NCBI GenBank assembly: GCA_017161305.1
Contig: CP031518.1
Coordinates: 2,170,001 to 2,234,000, forward strand
Source of the DNA: Treponema ruminis
Lineage (GTDB): Bacteria > Spirochaetota > Spirochaetia > Treponematales > Treponemataceae
Length of the DNA: 64,000 bases
Direction of reading: 5' to 3'
In this document: piece by piece, positions 34,103 to 42,644 of the stretch
How the letters are laid out: every line of letters starts with the position of its first letter
Numbering within the stretch: the stretch's first letter is position 1
The notes under the pieces: model-generated
Databases searched by the model: none
The model's input: the letters and a program-made list of their open reading frames with translations, nothing else
What the model was told of the DNA's origin: nothing
Made by a program: the position numbers and the translations under genes

Positions 34103-34900
34103 ATGAAAAAGACAGTGGTTTCTATTGCAGGCACAATGATGCTTGCACTTCTTTTATCTTGCGGAAGCACAAAGGTTGACTCAGACGACATAGATTCTTA
34201 TGGCGACGAAACCGAAGCTACCGCAATTCCCCTTACAGCCAAAAAATCATCATCACAAAAAATTGACTCTGATCCGTACAGCAAGTCAAAAATCAAAGGA
34301 AGTGGCGACAGGTCCTTCATGGAGAAGCTTTTTGAATTCAAAAAATTCGAAAAGTATGATTCTACAAATGTTTATTTGAAGAAGGGCAAAAAACGCCTCT
34401 GTACATTCATTCATAAACCGCAGACTGATTTGGCAGGTTTTTTGGTTCGCTACGACACATCAAGCTATGCATGTTTCCTTGCAACAAACGAACGAAACGC
34501 GCTTATCAAAGCCGCTAATCAGTATTTTGAAGACTTCGATAACAAAAAGCTCGACAAAAAAATGAAAAAATCCGAGCGCGCATACGGACAGGTCGGTGCT
34601 TATGAGGAATTTGGAATTGCCGAGTCAATGATGACAAGTTATTCCAAGCCAAAGGCCTATTTCGGCTACAAATTCCTTGGCAAATCTCCATATTTCTGCA
34701 TTTACGTGGTGCGCTCGCCAAACCTCAACGAAGACCTTGGCTCAAATCGTCCGCCACAGTCTGTTGACCAGAAATACTACTTCACAAGGGCGCAGATTGA
34801 AAAATTAACAGACTTCCTTTCCGACGAGAGCATAGACGCCCTCAACGCTCCAATCCCCACAGAATCTGCCGAACCTGATTCTTACGAAGAAGCTGAGTAA
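34103..34900 (+). CDS. Hypothetical lipoprotein
   Basis: 265 residues with a lipobox (LLLSC, Cys20) followed by an acidic low-complexity linker. The globular part contains KKGKKRLCTFIHKPQTDLAG and KAYFGYKFLGKSPYFCIYVV. I do not recognise a domain. It is probably anchored on the periplasmic face of a membrane. Preceded by TAGGAG, and followed by a strong terminator, so it is a single-gene unit. Confidence 0.6.
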   Translation: MKKTVVSIAGTMMLALLLSCGSTKVDSDDIDSYGDETEATAIPLTAKKSSSQKIDSDPYSKSKIKGSGDRSFMEKLFEFKKFEKYDSTNVYLKKGKKRLCTFIHKPQTDLAGFLVRYDTSSYACFLATNERNALIKAANQYFEDFDNKKLDKKMKKSERAYGQVGAYEEFGIAESMMTSYSKPKAYFGYKFLGKSPYFCIYVVRSPNLNEDLGSNRPPQSVDQKYYFTRAQIEKLTDFLSDESIDALNAPIPTESAEPDSYEEAE

Positions 34901-34926
34901 TAAACAACAAGATAAAAGTAAAAGCG

Positions 34927-34965
34927 AAAGGTCTGTGTTATTGAAGGGCACAGACCTTTTTTGTT
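34927..34965 (+). terminator. Intrinsic terminator after the lipoprotein gene
   Basis: AAAGGTCTGTG (34927-34937) pairs with CACAGACCTTT (34949-34959), followed by TTTTGTTTT. Confidence 0.8.
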
Positions 34966-35189
34966 TTGGTTGCATCGTTAGTTCTTGATATCATCAAGGC
35001 TCTCGCAAAAAAAAGAGATAAAAGCAAGTAGATAAAAAAGAAAGACTACGTATCTGAGCCATTATTACGTAGGCTTTTCAAAATTTAGCTTACGGAGGTT
35101 CAGCCACATTGCCGTGCTGCACTTCCTTTTAAATACTATACTTCACTTAACTGTCAGAGCCAAGAAAAATAAACTCTAGTTTAAAATAA
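34966..35189. other. Intergenic stretch at the left edge of the accessory island
   Basis: No gene seen. It holds an inverted repeat CTACGTA / TACGTAG (35046-35052 and 35066-35072) with a 13-base centre and otherwise AT-rich sequence. Confidence 0.4.
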
Positions 35190-35216
35190 AAATCCCCCAC
35201 TCTTTAGGAGCAGGGG
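35190..35216 (-). terminator. Terminator of the complete porin gene
   Basis: On the minus strand CCCCTGCTCC...GTGGGGG is followed by ATTTTTATTTT. Similar C/G-rich terminators follow both truncated porin copies, though the stems differ. Confidence 0.7.
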
Positions 35217-35261
35217 AAGTTAGTTAGCAACTTCTTATGTTATGCACAAGAAGCAGGTTGC

Positions 35262-36494
35262 TTAGAACCAGTACTCGAAGCGAACTGGGATTTCCCACAT
35301 GAATGCTGGGTCTTTTGTTGGGTTGCAGAGGTAGCGGCCACGGCCGTTTGTTGAACCTTCGAATGCTACACCAACGAGACCGTTAGAGAAGCCCTTTGTT
35401 ACACCAGCGCCGAGAACGAGGTTGTCGCTCTTGTCAGCAGATGTGCCAGAAGCGAAGATGTTGTTTGCATAGCGAACATCAGCGAAGAGTGCGAGACCAC
35501 CTTCGAGGTTGTAGTCAATACCTACACCAGCGAGGAATCCAAGACCTGTTTTGAATTCGCCTTCTTCAGCAGATTTTTTAGCATCCTTCTGACCAATTTT
35601 TGTACCAACGATCAAATGAGCTGTGAGTGCTTCGTTTACACCATAGCGAGCATAAGCGTTAACACCAGTAGCCTGTGAGTTAAGAGTTGGGATTGTAGCA
35701 CCGACAGAAACAAAGAGATTCTCAACAGAAGTCAAGTCGAATGCAGCAGCGATTGTCTGCCATTTTTCTTTAGCTTTTCCGTCTTTGTCTGTTCCGTCAG
35801 CTTGCATTTTCAAAGCAGCTTTGATTGTACCTACACCTTCGATTTTGTAAGCACCAACGTAAGCTGCTTTTTTTCCTAAAACTTCTTCGAGTGGGCGTCC
35901 AGAACCTTTTCCGTATTCTGTACCAGCACCATTGTCCCATTTTCCGTCAGAGTTGTTGAGTTTTGTTGGGAGACCAGCACCAAGTGTGAGGCCTTCAACT
36001 GGGTAAACAGAAATGCTTACACCTGCACCGTCTGCATCAAGGTAGTCAGCGAATGTCCAACCTTCGCTGTCATTGCCTCTTGCATTGCCCATACCAGCTG
36101 CACCGATTCGGTCCCAGTTCCACAAACCGAAGCAAGCGTCACCACGGAGCTCGTTCTGGTCGATTTTACCAACAGTCAATTTAACCTGCTCGATTGGTTT
36201 AACCCAGATGAGACAGTTGTCGCCAGGGAAGTTTCCACCAGCACCATTTGCATGGTAGTCAACGCTAAAGCCAACGTTGTCGCTATTGCCAGAAGCATTA
36301 ACACCTACACGTGGAGCATCCTCACCCCATGACTGGTGAACGTCTGTTACAACAACATCTTTGTCCTCTGCTGTTGAGTAAGCGTTTGCAGCTGTAACCC
36401 AAAGGGCACGTCCCCAAGCGCCAAATGTAACTTCTGCCGAGAGGGCAGTTGCTGCCAATGCTGCTACCGCTGATACAGCGATTAACTTTTTCAT
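35262..36494 (-). CDS. Treponemal porin-like outer-membrane protein, complete copy
   Basis: 410 residues with a full Sec signal peptide ending ATALSA (cleavage before EVTFGAWGRALW) and a barrel ending in VRFEYWF. Internal landmarks are PRVGVNASGNSDNVGFSVDY, IWVKPIEQVKLTVGK, GLWNWDRIG, KGFSNGLVGVAFEG and the last strand WEIPVRFEYWF. It has a consensus-like promoter and AGGAGG ribosome binding site, so it is the expressed copy. Paralogues at 38829-40145 and 43178-44442 share the barrel but not the signal peptide start. It looks like a major surface porin of the treponemal type; pore function is inferred. Confidence 0.8.
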   Translation of the reverse strand: MKKLIAVSAVAALAATALSAEVTFGAWGRALWVTAANAYSTAEDKDVVVTDVHQSWGEDAPRVGVNASGNSDNVGFSVDYHANGAGGNFPGDNCLIWVKPIEQVKLTVGKIDQNELRGDACFGLWNWDRIGAAGMGNARGNDSEGWTFADYLDADGAGVSISVYPVEGLTLGAGLPTKLNNSDGKWDNGAGTEYGKGSGRPLEEVLGKKAAYVGAYKIEGVGTIKAALKMQADGTDKDGKAKEKWQTIAAAFDLTSVENLFVSVGATIPTLNSQATGVNAYARYGVNEALTAHLIVGTKIGQKDAKKSAEEGEFKTGLGFLAGVGIDYNLEGGLALFADVRYANNIFASGTSADKSDNLVLGAGVTKGFSNGLVGVAFEGSTNGRGRYLCNPTKDPAFMWEIPVRFEYWF

Positions 36495-36539
36495 AAAAAT
36501 ATACCTCCTTTTTTTATGAACAAATTTAGTGATAGGTTC

Positions 36540-36568
36540 ACTATAATATCCATATCGGGATTTGTCAA
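36540..36568 (-). promoter_or_regulatory. Promoter of the complete porin gene
   Basis: Minus strand TTGACA (36568-36563), 17-base spacer, TATAGT (36545-36540). Neither truncated copy has an equivalent. Confidence 0.65.
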
Positions 36569-36677
36569 ATAAAATCTTAGAAATTTTGTAAAAATCCGTA
36601 ACTCTTAATGGAGTTTTCTGTTTTCCAAAATATAAAAGATGCGGCTTCTACAACGATTTCTTTTAGACCATTTTTTA

Positions 36678-37502
36678 CTAAAAGGCTGTTTCTTCCTGCT
36701 GTTCAAGTTCTTTTTTAAGAGCCAGCACCTGCTCAAGTGGGAGTGAAGTCCATTTTGCTATGTGTTCTACAGGGACAGCATCGTTTAACATATTCTTCGC
36801 ATTGGCGATGGCTGTCTTTTGCCTGCCCTCAGCCTCCCGTTCGTCTCCGTATTCTTCGATAATTCTACACATATTTTTCTTTCCTCCATCCTGTTGTTTG
36901 TGATAGCGAACTCTTTCTGCAATCTCACTATAATTCATCTCATCCGCATCCGGCGTGCAAAAATCGTGCATAAGTTTTCCGAGCGGGTCATCACCACGAT
37001 AGCTGCCGTTAACATAAATTATATTACAGCCGTCATCAAAAGGCAAATCGGCTTTTTTTATCCTTTTTTCGACTGCGTAATATGGAAATCCTAAACCGTA
37101 ATAATCATTCTCCGTGATGAAAATGATGTATAATTCCGGTAAATCCGTGAATTTCTGCATCTTTTTAAGTGTGTGACTGTCGAGCATCGCCTGATTATAG
37201 CGTACACGTCTTGGCGAAGCACCTTCATCAGCCCTCTGAACTTCAACGTCGTAATTTTTGCCGTTGGAATCAACAGCAAGTATGTCCAGCTTTACCGAAC
37301 GTCCATAAAGGTTACGTTTTTCCTTCTGTGTCATCACGCTTTTTACAAAAAGATCGTCTCGCTCGAGCAGGATTCTGAGCAGAAATTGGGTGAGTTTCTT
37401 GTCTCCGTCAAACACTACGGTCATGAAATCATCATCAATTAGACGCAGTGCCTGAATCCGTTCAAGCATCTTGGGGTCAATAGTTTTCAAAGAAGTTCCC
37501 AC
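36678..37502 (-). CDS. Rpn-family PD-(D/E)XK nuclease / putative transposase
   Basis: 274 residues, starting with GTG at 37502 behind a perfect AGGAGG. The nuclease core reads KLDILAVDSNGKNYDVEVQR, giving Asp73 and the Glu87-x-Gln89 pair, the D...ExQ variant usual in this family. The body matches the TIGR01784/COG5464 group widespread in treponemes. The C-terminus ends in the tail AIANAKNML...SLPLEQVLALKKEL, shared with other Rpn copies and orphan tails in this island. Rpn proteins of E. coli are DNA endonucleases reported to promote RecA-independent recombination. It lies 183 bases from the porin start, on the same strand. Confidence 0.82.
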   Translation of the reverse strand: MGTSLKTIDPKMLERIQALRLIDDDFMTVVFDGDKKLTQFLLRILLERDDLFVKSVMTQKEKRNLYGRSVKLDILAVDSNGKNYDVEVQRADEGASPRRVRYNQAMLDSHTLKKMQKFTDLPELYIIFITENDYYGLGFPYYAVEKRIKKADLPFDDGCNIIYVNGSYRGDDPLGKLMHDFCTPDADEMNYSEIAERVRYHKQQDGGKKNMCRIIEEYGDEREAEGRQKTAIANAKNMLNDAVPVEHIAKWTSLPLEQVLALKKELEQQEETAF

Positions 37503-37540
37503 TTTTTTCCTCCTGCATATTAATTGCAAAAAAAATTCGA

Positions 37541-37556
37541 TTTTCGGCAATGCAGA
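37541..37556 (-). repeat. Partial copy of the Rpn upstream block
   Basis: On the minus strand TCTGCATTGCCGAAAA lies 39 bases before the GTG of the Rpn gene. GCATTGCCGAAAA is also present within the 59-bp block at 41439-41497. Confidence 0.45.
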
Positions 37557-37688
37557 ATGGAAAAACGTGAATTTATAAGAATTTTATTATTTTATTTTGA
37601 GCCAGACACTCGGTCTCTTTCTGTTTTTCTGCCCGATATGACTGAAAAAAACAGCGTGCAGAGAAATCTGCACGCCGGGCGTAATATT

Positions 37689-37910
37689 TTATTTTCTTCT
37701 TGGAAAAATCAAAGGTTTTGAAATCCTTTGGCACGAGTACTTTTTTACTTCTTCCTTTAGTTCAATCACCTGGTCGAGTGGAAGAGAACAGTATTTTGCA
37801 ATAATCTCTACAGGTAAATTAGTTTCTAAGAGATAGTTCCTCGCATTCTCGATGGCATTAAATTCTTTGACTGTGTTAAAATCATAAGGTCTTTGTGGTT
37901 CCATTGTCAT
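37689..37910 (-). CDS. Orphan Rpn C-terminal tail ORF
   Basis: 73 residues. It has only the C-terminal motif of Rpn proteins, AIENARNYLLETNLPVEIIA followed by SLPLDQVIELKEEV, with no nuclease core. It has its own GGAGG ribosome binding site at good spacing and a TATACT just before it, so it is likely expressed. In enterobacteria an internally translated C-terminal fragment of Rpn (RpnS) inhibits the nuclease; a free-standing tail could play the same part here. That is inference. Alternatively it is only a decayed 3' end. Confidence 0.5.
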   Translation of the reverse strand: MTMEPQRPYDFNTVKEFNAIENARNYLLETNLPVEIIAKYCSLPLDQVIELKEEVKKYSCQRISKPLIFPRRK

Positions 37911-37956
37911 ATATTGAATCCTCCATAAAAGTATAATGTGTTAAATTCAAATTATT

Positions 37957-38593
37957 TTACTGAACAGCCGTTTCTTTCTGCTTTTCAAGTTCTTCTTTTA
38001 GAGTAAGAACTTGCTCCAGTGGCAGGGAAGTGATCTGTGCAGTCTGCTCCGGGGAAAGCCCCATGGAAAGGGCATTCTTCGCGTTTTTAATTGCGTTTCG
38101 TCGTTCACCGGCTGCCATGCCCGCACTTACACCTTTATTGTATCCGCGCCTTTCTGCATTGTGCATGCCGGTATTGTAGTCGCGCTGGGCCTTGAAGATT
38201 GAATTCTGCCTTGCCCAGTTGATTTCGTCCTCGCTGATTGTGCATAGAGATGATTTTGCGTTCATAAGCCCTTCCTCGCATATTGTACCACGAAAGCGGC
38301 GAACTGTCATCTTTGTCAAACTCGAAATTTAGGACTGAAATCTGGTAGGCTGGCGGAGTTGTCCACTCATCGCCCTTCATATTGGATGTGCTGAGAAGCC
38401 TTGCAATCTGAACGAGCGGTTCATTCGGCATAAGCTGGACTTCCTGCACTTCGCGGTTAAGAATGGTTGAGATAAAATCCTTCAGAGCCGCGTTTGATTC
38501 CTTCGTGTCAGCCGTGAACATAGCCTTGAAGGAAAAGTCACAAAGGGGGCTCAAAAGCGCCGTTGGTGAAGGTCGTAATGTAGTTTTTGCCAT
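37957..38593 (-). pseudogene. Rpn-family gene, frameshifted and internally deleted
   Basis: The N-terminal part (MAKTTLRPSPTALLSPLCDF, then FKAMF and a DFISTILNREVQEVQL segment) is read in one frame to about 38270. The rest (SEDEINWARQNSIFKAQRDY, then MHNAERRGYNKGV and the tail SLPLEQVLTLKEEL) is in another frame, with its own ORF 37957-38319. The stretch that normally holds the catalytic D...ExQ is missing after LMPNEPLVQ. The start at 38593 has an AAGGAG ribosome binding site. A decayed copy of a second Rpn subfamily; its tail could still be made from internal starts. Confidence 0.7.
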
Positions 38594-38649
38594 AAAAACT
38601 CCTTTTGATTAATATGTGTAAGCTCTTTTTTCTTACACATATTAATTGT

Positions 38650-38708
38650 CTTTAAAAGTGCGTTTTCGGCAGTCCAGAACGAAAAAAGTCAGAAAAATCC
38701 AAAAAAAA
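38650..38708 (-). repeat. 59-bp block upstream of an Rpn gene, copy 1
   Basis: Two perfectly conserved parts (22 bp at 38650-38671 and 21 bp at 38688-38708) separated by 16 variable bases. The same parts with the same 16-base spacing occur at 41439-41497 before the intact Rpn gene, in the same orientation relative to the gene. The first part contains GCCGAAAACGCACTTTT on the minus strand. Confidence 0.7.
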
Positions 38709-38773
38709 GATATATTTGATGTTAATTATTAAACTTTAGTACACCAAATTTCTTCGGATTCTCTTTTTCTCAA

Positions 38774-38788
38774 TTTGGATTTTTCTGA
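38774..38788 (+). repeat. Half of the Rpn upstream block in front of a silent porin copy
   Basis: TTTGGATTTTTCTGA, identical to 15 bp of the outer part of the 59-bp block and inverted relative to 38689-38703. It lies 40 bases before the porin-like sequence begins at 38827. Confidence 0.55.
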
Positions 38789-38828
38789 TTTTAGAGGGTG
38801 TTTTTTGGTTAAAACTGTCAAAAATTGA

Positions 38829-40145
38829 GCAACTGCCCTCTCGGCAGAAATCACTTTCGGTTCTTGGGGACGCGCTCTCTGGGTAACAGCAGCAAACGCA
38901 GCATATGAGAATGGCAAAGATGACAAAGGTAACACCAAGTACTATGAAACAATCGTAACTGATGTTCATCAGTCATGGGGTGGAGCAGCTCCACGAACAG
39001 GACTTGCTGTTGCTGGCAATTCCGACAACGTTGGATTCAAACTTGACATTCATGGAAATGCTGAAGGTATTAATCAGGGTGATAACGCTTACATTTGGGT
39101 AAAACCAATTGAATCACTCCGCCTTTCTGTTGGTAAGCATGATGACAACTTCTTGAGAAGTGATGCGGCTTACGGTTTGTGGAACTGGGACCGATTCGCT
39201 TGTGTTGACGGTGTTGGTGAAGGATTCATCTTTGATGACTATCTTGACAAAACAACAGGTGTTAACGCTTACTTCACACCAAACGAGGCTCTTTCTGTAG
39301 GTTTCCACCTTCCACTTGATCTTACTGGAGCTCATTCTGCAGATGTTGTAACAAAAGATGACGGAACGGCAGAATCTGATCCATATGTATCAGGTTCTTT
39401 GACTGATGCATGGCTCAGCTCTGCTGTCGTATTTGCTTACAAAATCGACAGTGTTGGTACTGCTAAAGCTGGTTTGAAACTCAACAATGGAACTACTACA
39501 GAAAAAGCTATTATGGAAGACCTTTTGGGAAAAGATCGCGTTGCCGCTCTTGAAAAGGCTGGTACTTCATTCAGTGAATCAAAAATCTATAACCGCGATA
39601 AGGACGGTAAAGACGTTAAGACTTGGGTTGAAATCGCAGCAGCATTCGAGCTCACATCAGTTGAAAATCTTTATGCCGCTTTGGGTGTCGTAATTCCAAC
39701 ACTCAACACTAAACCAATCAAAGCTAATGCTTATGGTAAATACAGCGTAAATGAGCAGCTTGCTGTTCATGCAGTCGTTGGAACAAAAATCAATGAATTT
39801 GATGCAAAAGACTTTGGAAAGAAAGCTACAAAAGACCTCTTCAACGGTTTCGGTTTCCTCGCTGGTGTAGGTGTTGATTATGCTCTCGATGGTGGAATTG
39901 CCCTCTTTGCAGATGCACGCTATGCAAACGGTGTTTACTGTGGAAAGAATTCTGATGCAGATGCAAAAGCTGATCATTTCACACTCGGTCTTGGTGCAAC
40001 AAAAGGATTCTCTAACGGCCTCATCGGTGTAGCATTCGAAGGATCTACAAACAAAGGCGGACGTTACGCTCTCAAGCCAAACGACAAAGGTGCTCAGGAC
40101 AAATTCTCTTGGGAAATCCCAGTTAAATTCGAGTACTGGTTCTAA
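38829..40145 (+). pseudogene. Silent porin cassette B (no start codon, no signal peptide)
   Basis: An open frame of 438 codons with barrel homology to the complete porin: SAEITFGSWGRALWVTAANA at the start, TDVHQSWGGAAPRTGLAVAG, IWVKPIESLRLSVGK, GLWNWDRF, KGFSNGLIGVAFEG and the end WEIPVKFEYWF. Homology begins at the last signal-peptide codons (ATALSA). An in-frame TGA sits directly before it (38826-38828), and no in-frame ATG precedes the first half of the barrel. No promoter or ribosome binding site is seen. The frame is otherwise undamaged, unlike ordinary pseudogenes. A porin-type terminator follows. Confidence 0.75.
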
Positions 40146-40175
40146 TCTAGGCTGACAACTAGCTAAATGAACTGC

Positions 40176-40210
40176 CCCTGCTCAAAATCTGAGCGGGGGT
40201 TTTGTTTTTA
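40176..40210 (+). terminator. Terminator after cassette B
   Basis: CCCCTGCTCA (40176-40185) pairs with TGAGCGGGGG (40191-40200), followed by TTTTGTTTTT. Confidence 0.75.
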
Positions 40211-40490
40211 TTACATAATATGAATCTATTATTTGTTTAGAGAAAAAAATTCGTAAGAAAAGCATCCTGAATAAGCTAAAATAGAATCCAAAAATAAGTA
40301 AAAAACTTGACTGAAATTAAAAAATAAAGGAGCACCCGCGACAAGCGTCTTGCCCCACAAGATTTTATGCTTTAAGTCCTTATGGACTTCGCTTCACTCT
40401 GTGTGCGAGACAGGGTGGAGCTATTTTTTTTACTCTTTATCCTTTTTCCGTCTGTGGAGAAGGTGCAGAATAATGTCGACGATAAGTTGA
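40211..40490. other. Gap with hairpin-rich sequence, no gene
   Basis: AT-rich to about 40325, then small hairpins such as ACAAG / CTTGC around 40340 and AGTCC / GGACT at about 40375-40388, ending in GACAGGGTGGAGC. It may be a degraded repeat. No coding sequence is supported. Confidence 0.35.
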
Positions 40491-40616
40491 AAAGCACGAA
40501 GCAATATAATATGTACCGCAAAGCGTTTAATAAAAATGGGGCTCTCTCCTCAGCAGGTATCAACAGGCACGAGCCTATCAATGGAAGAAGTTCTGCGGCT
40601 TTTTAATGAAAAATAA
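40491..40616 (+). pseudogene. Rpn C-terminal tail remnant
   Basis: In the frame ending at the TAA at 40614-40616 the translation reads ICTAKRLIKMGLSPQQ, then VSTGTSLSMEEVLRLFNEK, the standard tail of Rpn-family proteins. No nuclease core or start precedes it; a TGA lies at 40488-40490. An ORF in another frame covers the same bases and is not real. Confidence 0.6.
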
Positions 40617-40675
40617 ATAGACAAGACTGCTTTCAAACAGGCTCTGAATCTTCTCGTTCCGTCCGAAAAACAGAC

Positions 40676-41309
40676 CTACTCAAACATCCCGTGAATCAAA
40701 TTGTATGCCACGCTACCAGGCCCCGGGACTTTTGGTAGTTTTTTCCAATTAAACCATTGTACATCCGTGAGTTCGTCCTCTTGGATTTTGATTTCGCCGC
40801 TATCATATTCGGCACGGAATGCTAGCATTAGCTGATCAGGAAATGGCCATGACTGACTGCCTACATATCGGATGTTCTTGATTTTTATGCCAGTTTCTTC
40901 AAGAACTTCCCGATGAACAGCGTTTTCGATTGTCTCTCCCATCTCGACGAAACCTGCAATACAAGAATAAACTCCGTCATTCCGTTTTTTGTGCCGCGCA
41001 AGAAGAATTTCATCGTCTTTATTTATCAAAGTGATGATTGCTGGTTCCAGTTGCGGAAAATATTGTTTGTTTCATCAGTTATGCTTATGAAATCATTGAT
41101 TCTCTCAATTCCCTTCATTTTATGGAAGAAATCACGCAAAGGCATATCAATACAGCCCGCCGGATTGGGCGTGTCCTTTTCGAGAAGAAGCGCAGAAGAT
41201 CCATATTCAAGTTCAGCGAACCAGTCTTCGGCAACGTTCATTTCAAAACACTTGCGAACGACTGCATCATCCGGCAGAGACTCTCCCTATTTTCTAATTC
41301 ATCGCGCAT
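40676..41309 (-). pseudogene. NADH pyrophosphatase (NudC-type Nudix) pseudogene
   Basis: The Nudix domain is intact at 40676-41029 (GFVEMGETIENAVHREVLEETG fits GX5EX7REUXEEXG; SQSWPFPDQLML is the NudC SQPWPFPxS-like element). The N-terminal part is in another frame (MNVAEDWFAELEYGSSALLL, 41026-41241) and the zinc-ribbon region between them is missing: DFISITDETN runs into a frame reading QYFPQLEPAIITLINKDDE. A second frameshift near 41285 separates an N-terminal piece starting MRDELENRESL at 41309. At least one deletion and one frameshift make this a broken gene, although the Nudix part alone might be translated. Confidence 0.7.
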
Positions 41310-41349
41310 CGTTCAGATTGAGCAGATTTTTTTTACGCAAACTTTACCT

Positions 41350-41436
41350 GCTTGCGCCCTTCCACCCTTCGCTAACGCTCATTCTTCCGCTCACATTCGT
41401 TCGCTCCAGAACTACGGGGTTACACGGCTGGGCGGA
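41350..41436 (-). repeat. Hairpin-rich repeat, divergent copy
   Basis: On the minus strand it reads GTTCTGGAGCGAACGAATG, then AATGAGCGTTAGCGAAGGGT and GGGCGCAAGC, in the same order as blocks of the repeat at 28098, 50433 and 51528. It is shorter and more degraded. It lies just before the Rpn upstream block. Confidence 0.4.
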
Positions 41437-41438
41437 GA

Positions 41439-41497
41439 TTTTTTTTGGATTTTTCTGACAAATTTGAATTTGCATTGCCGAAAACGCACTTTTAAAG
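41439..41497 (+). repeat. 59-bp block upstream of an Rpn gene, copy 2
   Basis: TTTGGATTTTTCTGAC with a preceding T-run, 16 variable bases, then a 22-bp part containing GCCGAAAACGCACTTTT. Identical in both conserved parts to 38650-38708 read on the other strand. It ends 93 bases before the start codon of the intact Rpn gene. Confidence 0.7.
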
Positions 41498-41590
41498 GAA
41501 ATAAATAGGTATGGGAACTTGAAGAAGACTTTGTGACGGCCGCGCTAAGTTTTCTGATTCTTCTCAAATCTTATTTGTCTGGAGGAATTC

Positions 41591-42601
41591 ATGAAAAAGC
41601 GAATTCGAAACAAAAAGAAAAATCACTTTAGGTCGGTGCGGAAGCGAGAGCCTAAACGTACTTACCGAGACACCTTGTTCCGCACGATTTTCGGAGGCAA
41701 GGATGACCGAAGCAAAAGATGGCTTTTGTCCTTGTATAACGCGCTCAGCGGGAAGAATCACACTAACATTGAAGACTTGGAAATCACCACTCTCGATGAT
41801 GTTATTTACGTCTCGATGAAAAATGATTTGTCCTTCCTGATTCATTCACAGATGTGCTTGTACGAGCATCAGAGCACGGTAAATCCAAATATGCCGCTCA
41901 GAGGACTGTTGTATTTCTCTCAGCTGTATCAGCAGTACATCGACAAGCACAAGAAAAATCTCTACGGCAGCGTGCTCGTTAAAATTCCGGCTCCGCAGTT
42001 CATAGTGTTCTACAACGGCGATAAAGAACAATCGGATATTGTGGAATATAAACTTTCTGATGCGTTTATTGAATCTGGCAAATTTGCAAATATAACAGAA
42101 AGCCCACAAGAAAATTCTTGTCGCGACAAGGATATCGCAAAATTTGAATGGACGGCGACAGTGATAAATATAAACAAAAATCACAACGAAAGTCTTTCAA
42201 AAAACTGTGAGCCGTTGTATTATTATTGTGAGTTTGTAAATCAAGTGAAGGAAAACCTTTCACAAGGGATGACATTTGACAGCGCGGTTAACGAAGCAGT
42301 TGACTTCGCAATCAAAAGCGACTTCCTGGAAGGATTTTTCCGGGAGAAGCGCATGAAGATTTTGGATGACATTTATACAGAGTTCGATCAAGAATCTTAT
42401 GACGAGACACTCCGAAACGATGGCCGCATAGAGGGAATCAAAATCGGTGCACGAGAAACTGCCATCGCAAATGCGAAGAATTTACTTCGGATGAATCTTG
42501 GTTCACTAGACCAAATTTCTCAAGCTGTCTCTCTCCCGCTGGAGCAAGTAATTGCACTCAAAGAGGAACTTTCGCACGAGACGGTTGTTGTCACAAATTA
42601 A
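41591..42601 (+). CDS. Rpn-family PD-(D/E)XK nuclease / putative transposase, intact
   Basis: 336 residues. The core carries KNDLSFLIHSQMCLYEHQST, giving Asp79 and Glu92-x-Gln94, and the conserved MPLRGLLYFSQLYQQYI helix follows. The N-terminus (YRDTLFRTIFGGKDDRSKRW) marks a subfamily different from the two copies on the other strand. The C-terminus ends with the shared tail AIANAKNLL...SLPLEQVIALKEEL. GGAGG lies seven bases before the ATG. The probable role is DNA cleavage linked to recombination or defence. A 196-bp part of its 3' half is duplicated immediately downstream. Confidence 0.82.
   Translation: MKKRIRNKKKNHFRSVRKREPKRTYRDTLFRTIFGGKDDRSKRWLLSLYNALSGKNHTNIEDLEITTLDDVIYVSMKNDLSFLIHSQMCLYEHQSTVNPNMPLRGLLYFSQLYQQYIDKHKKNLYGSVLVKIPAPQFIVFYNGDKEQSDIVEYKLSDAFIESGKFANITESPQENSCRDKDIAKFEWTATVININKNHNESLSKNCEPLYYYCEFVNQVKENLSQGMTFDSAVNEAVDFAIKSDFLEGFFREKRMKILDDIYTEFDQESYDETLRNDGRIEGIKIGARETAIANAKNLLRMNLGSLDQISQAVSLPLEQVIALKEELSHETVVVTN
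42237..42432 (+). repeat. 196-bp duplicated segment, first copy (inside the Rpn gene)
   Basis: Matches 42645-42840 with about three mismatches. The match stops abruptly at GGCCGCATAGA on the right and at TAAATCAAGTGAAGG on the left. Confidence 0.85.
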
Positions 42602-42644
42602 CACAAAATCTATCCGTCAATTTGAAAGGAAATTGGCGGATAGA

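Noticed and set aside
37524-37721. Small plus-strand ORF between the first Rpn gene and the orphan tail
   Set aside because: It overlaps the conserved upstream block and the end of the tail ORF, and shows no recognisable protein.
39153-40145. Ordinary porin gene starting at TTG 39153
   Set aside because: The open frame and porin homology extend 324 bases further upstream to the TGA at 38826, so a start in mid-barrel makes no sense.
40382-40606. Small ORF of 74 codons
   Set aside because: The convincing Rpn tail is in another frame over the same bases, so this ORF is a shadow.
36678-42601. Classical IS element built around the Rpn genes
   Set aside because: No terminal inverted repeats with target duplications were found around any copy; the 59-bp block occurs only on the upstream side.
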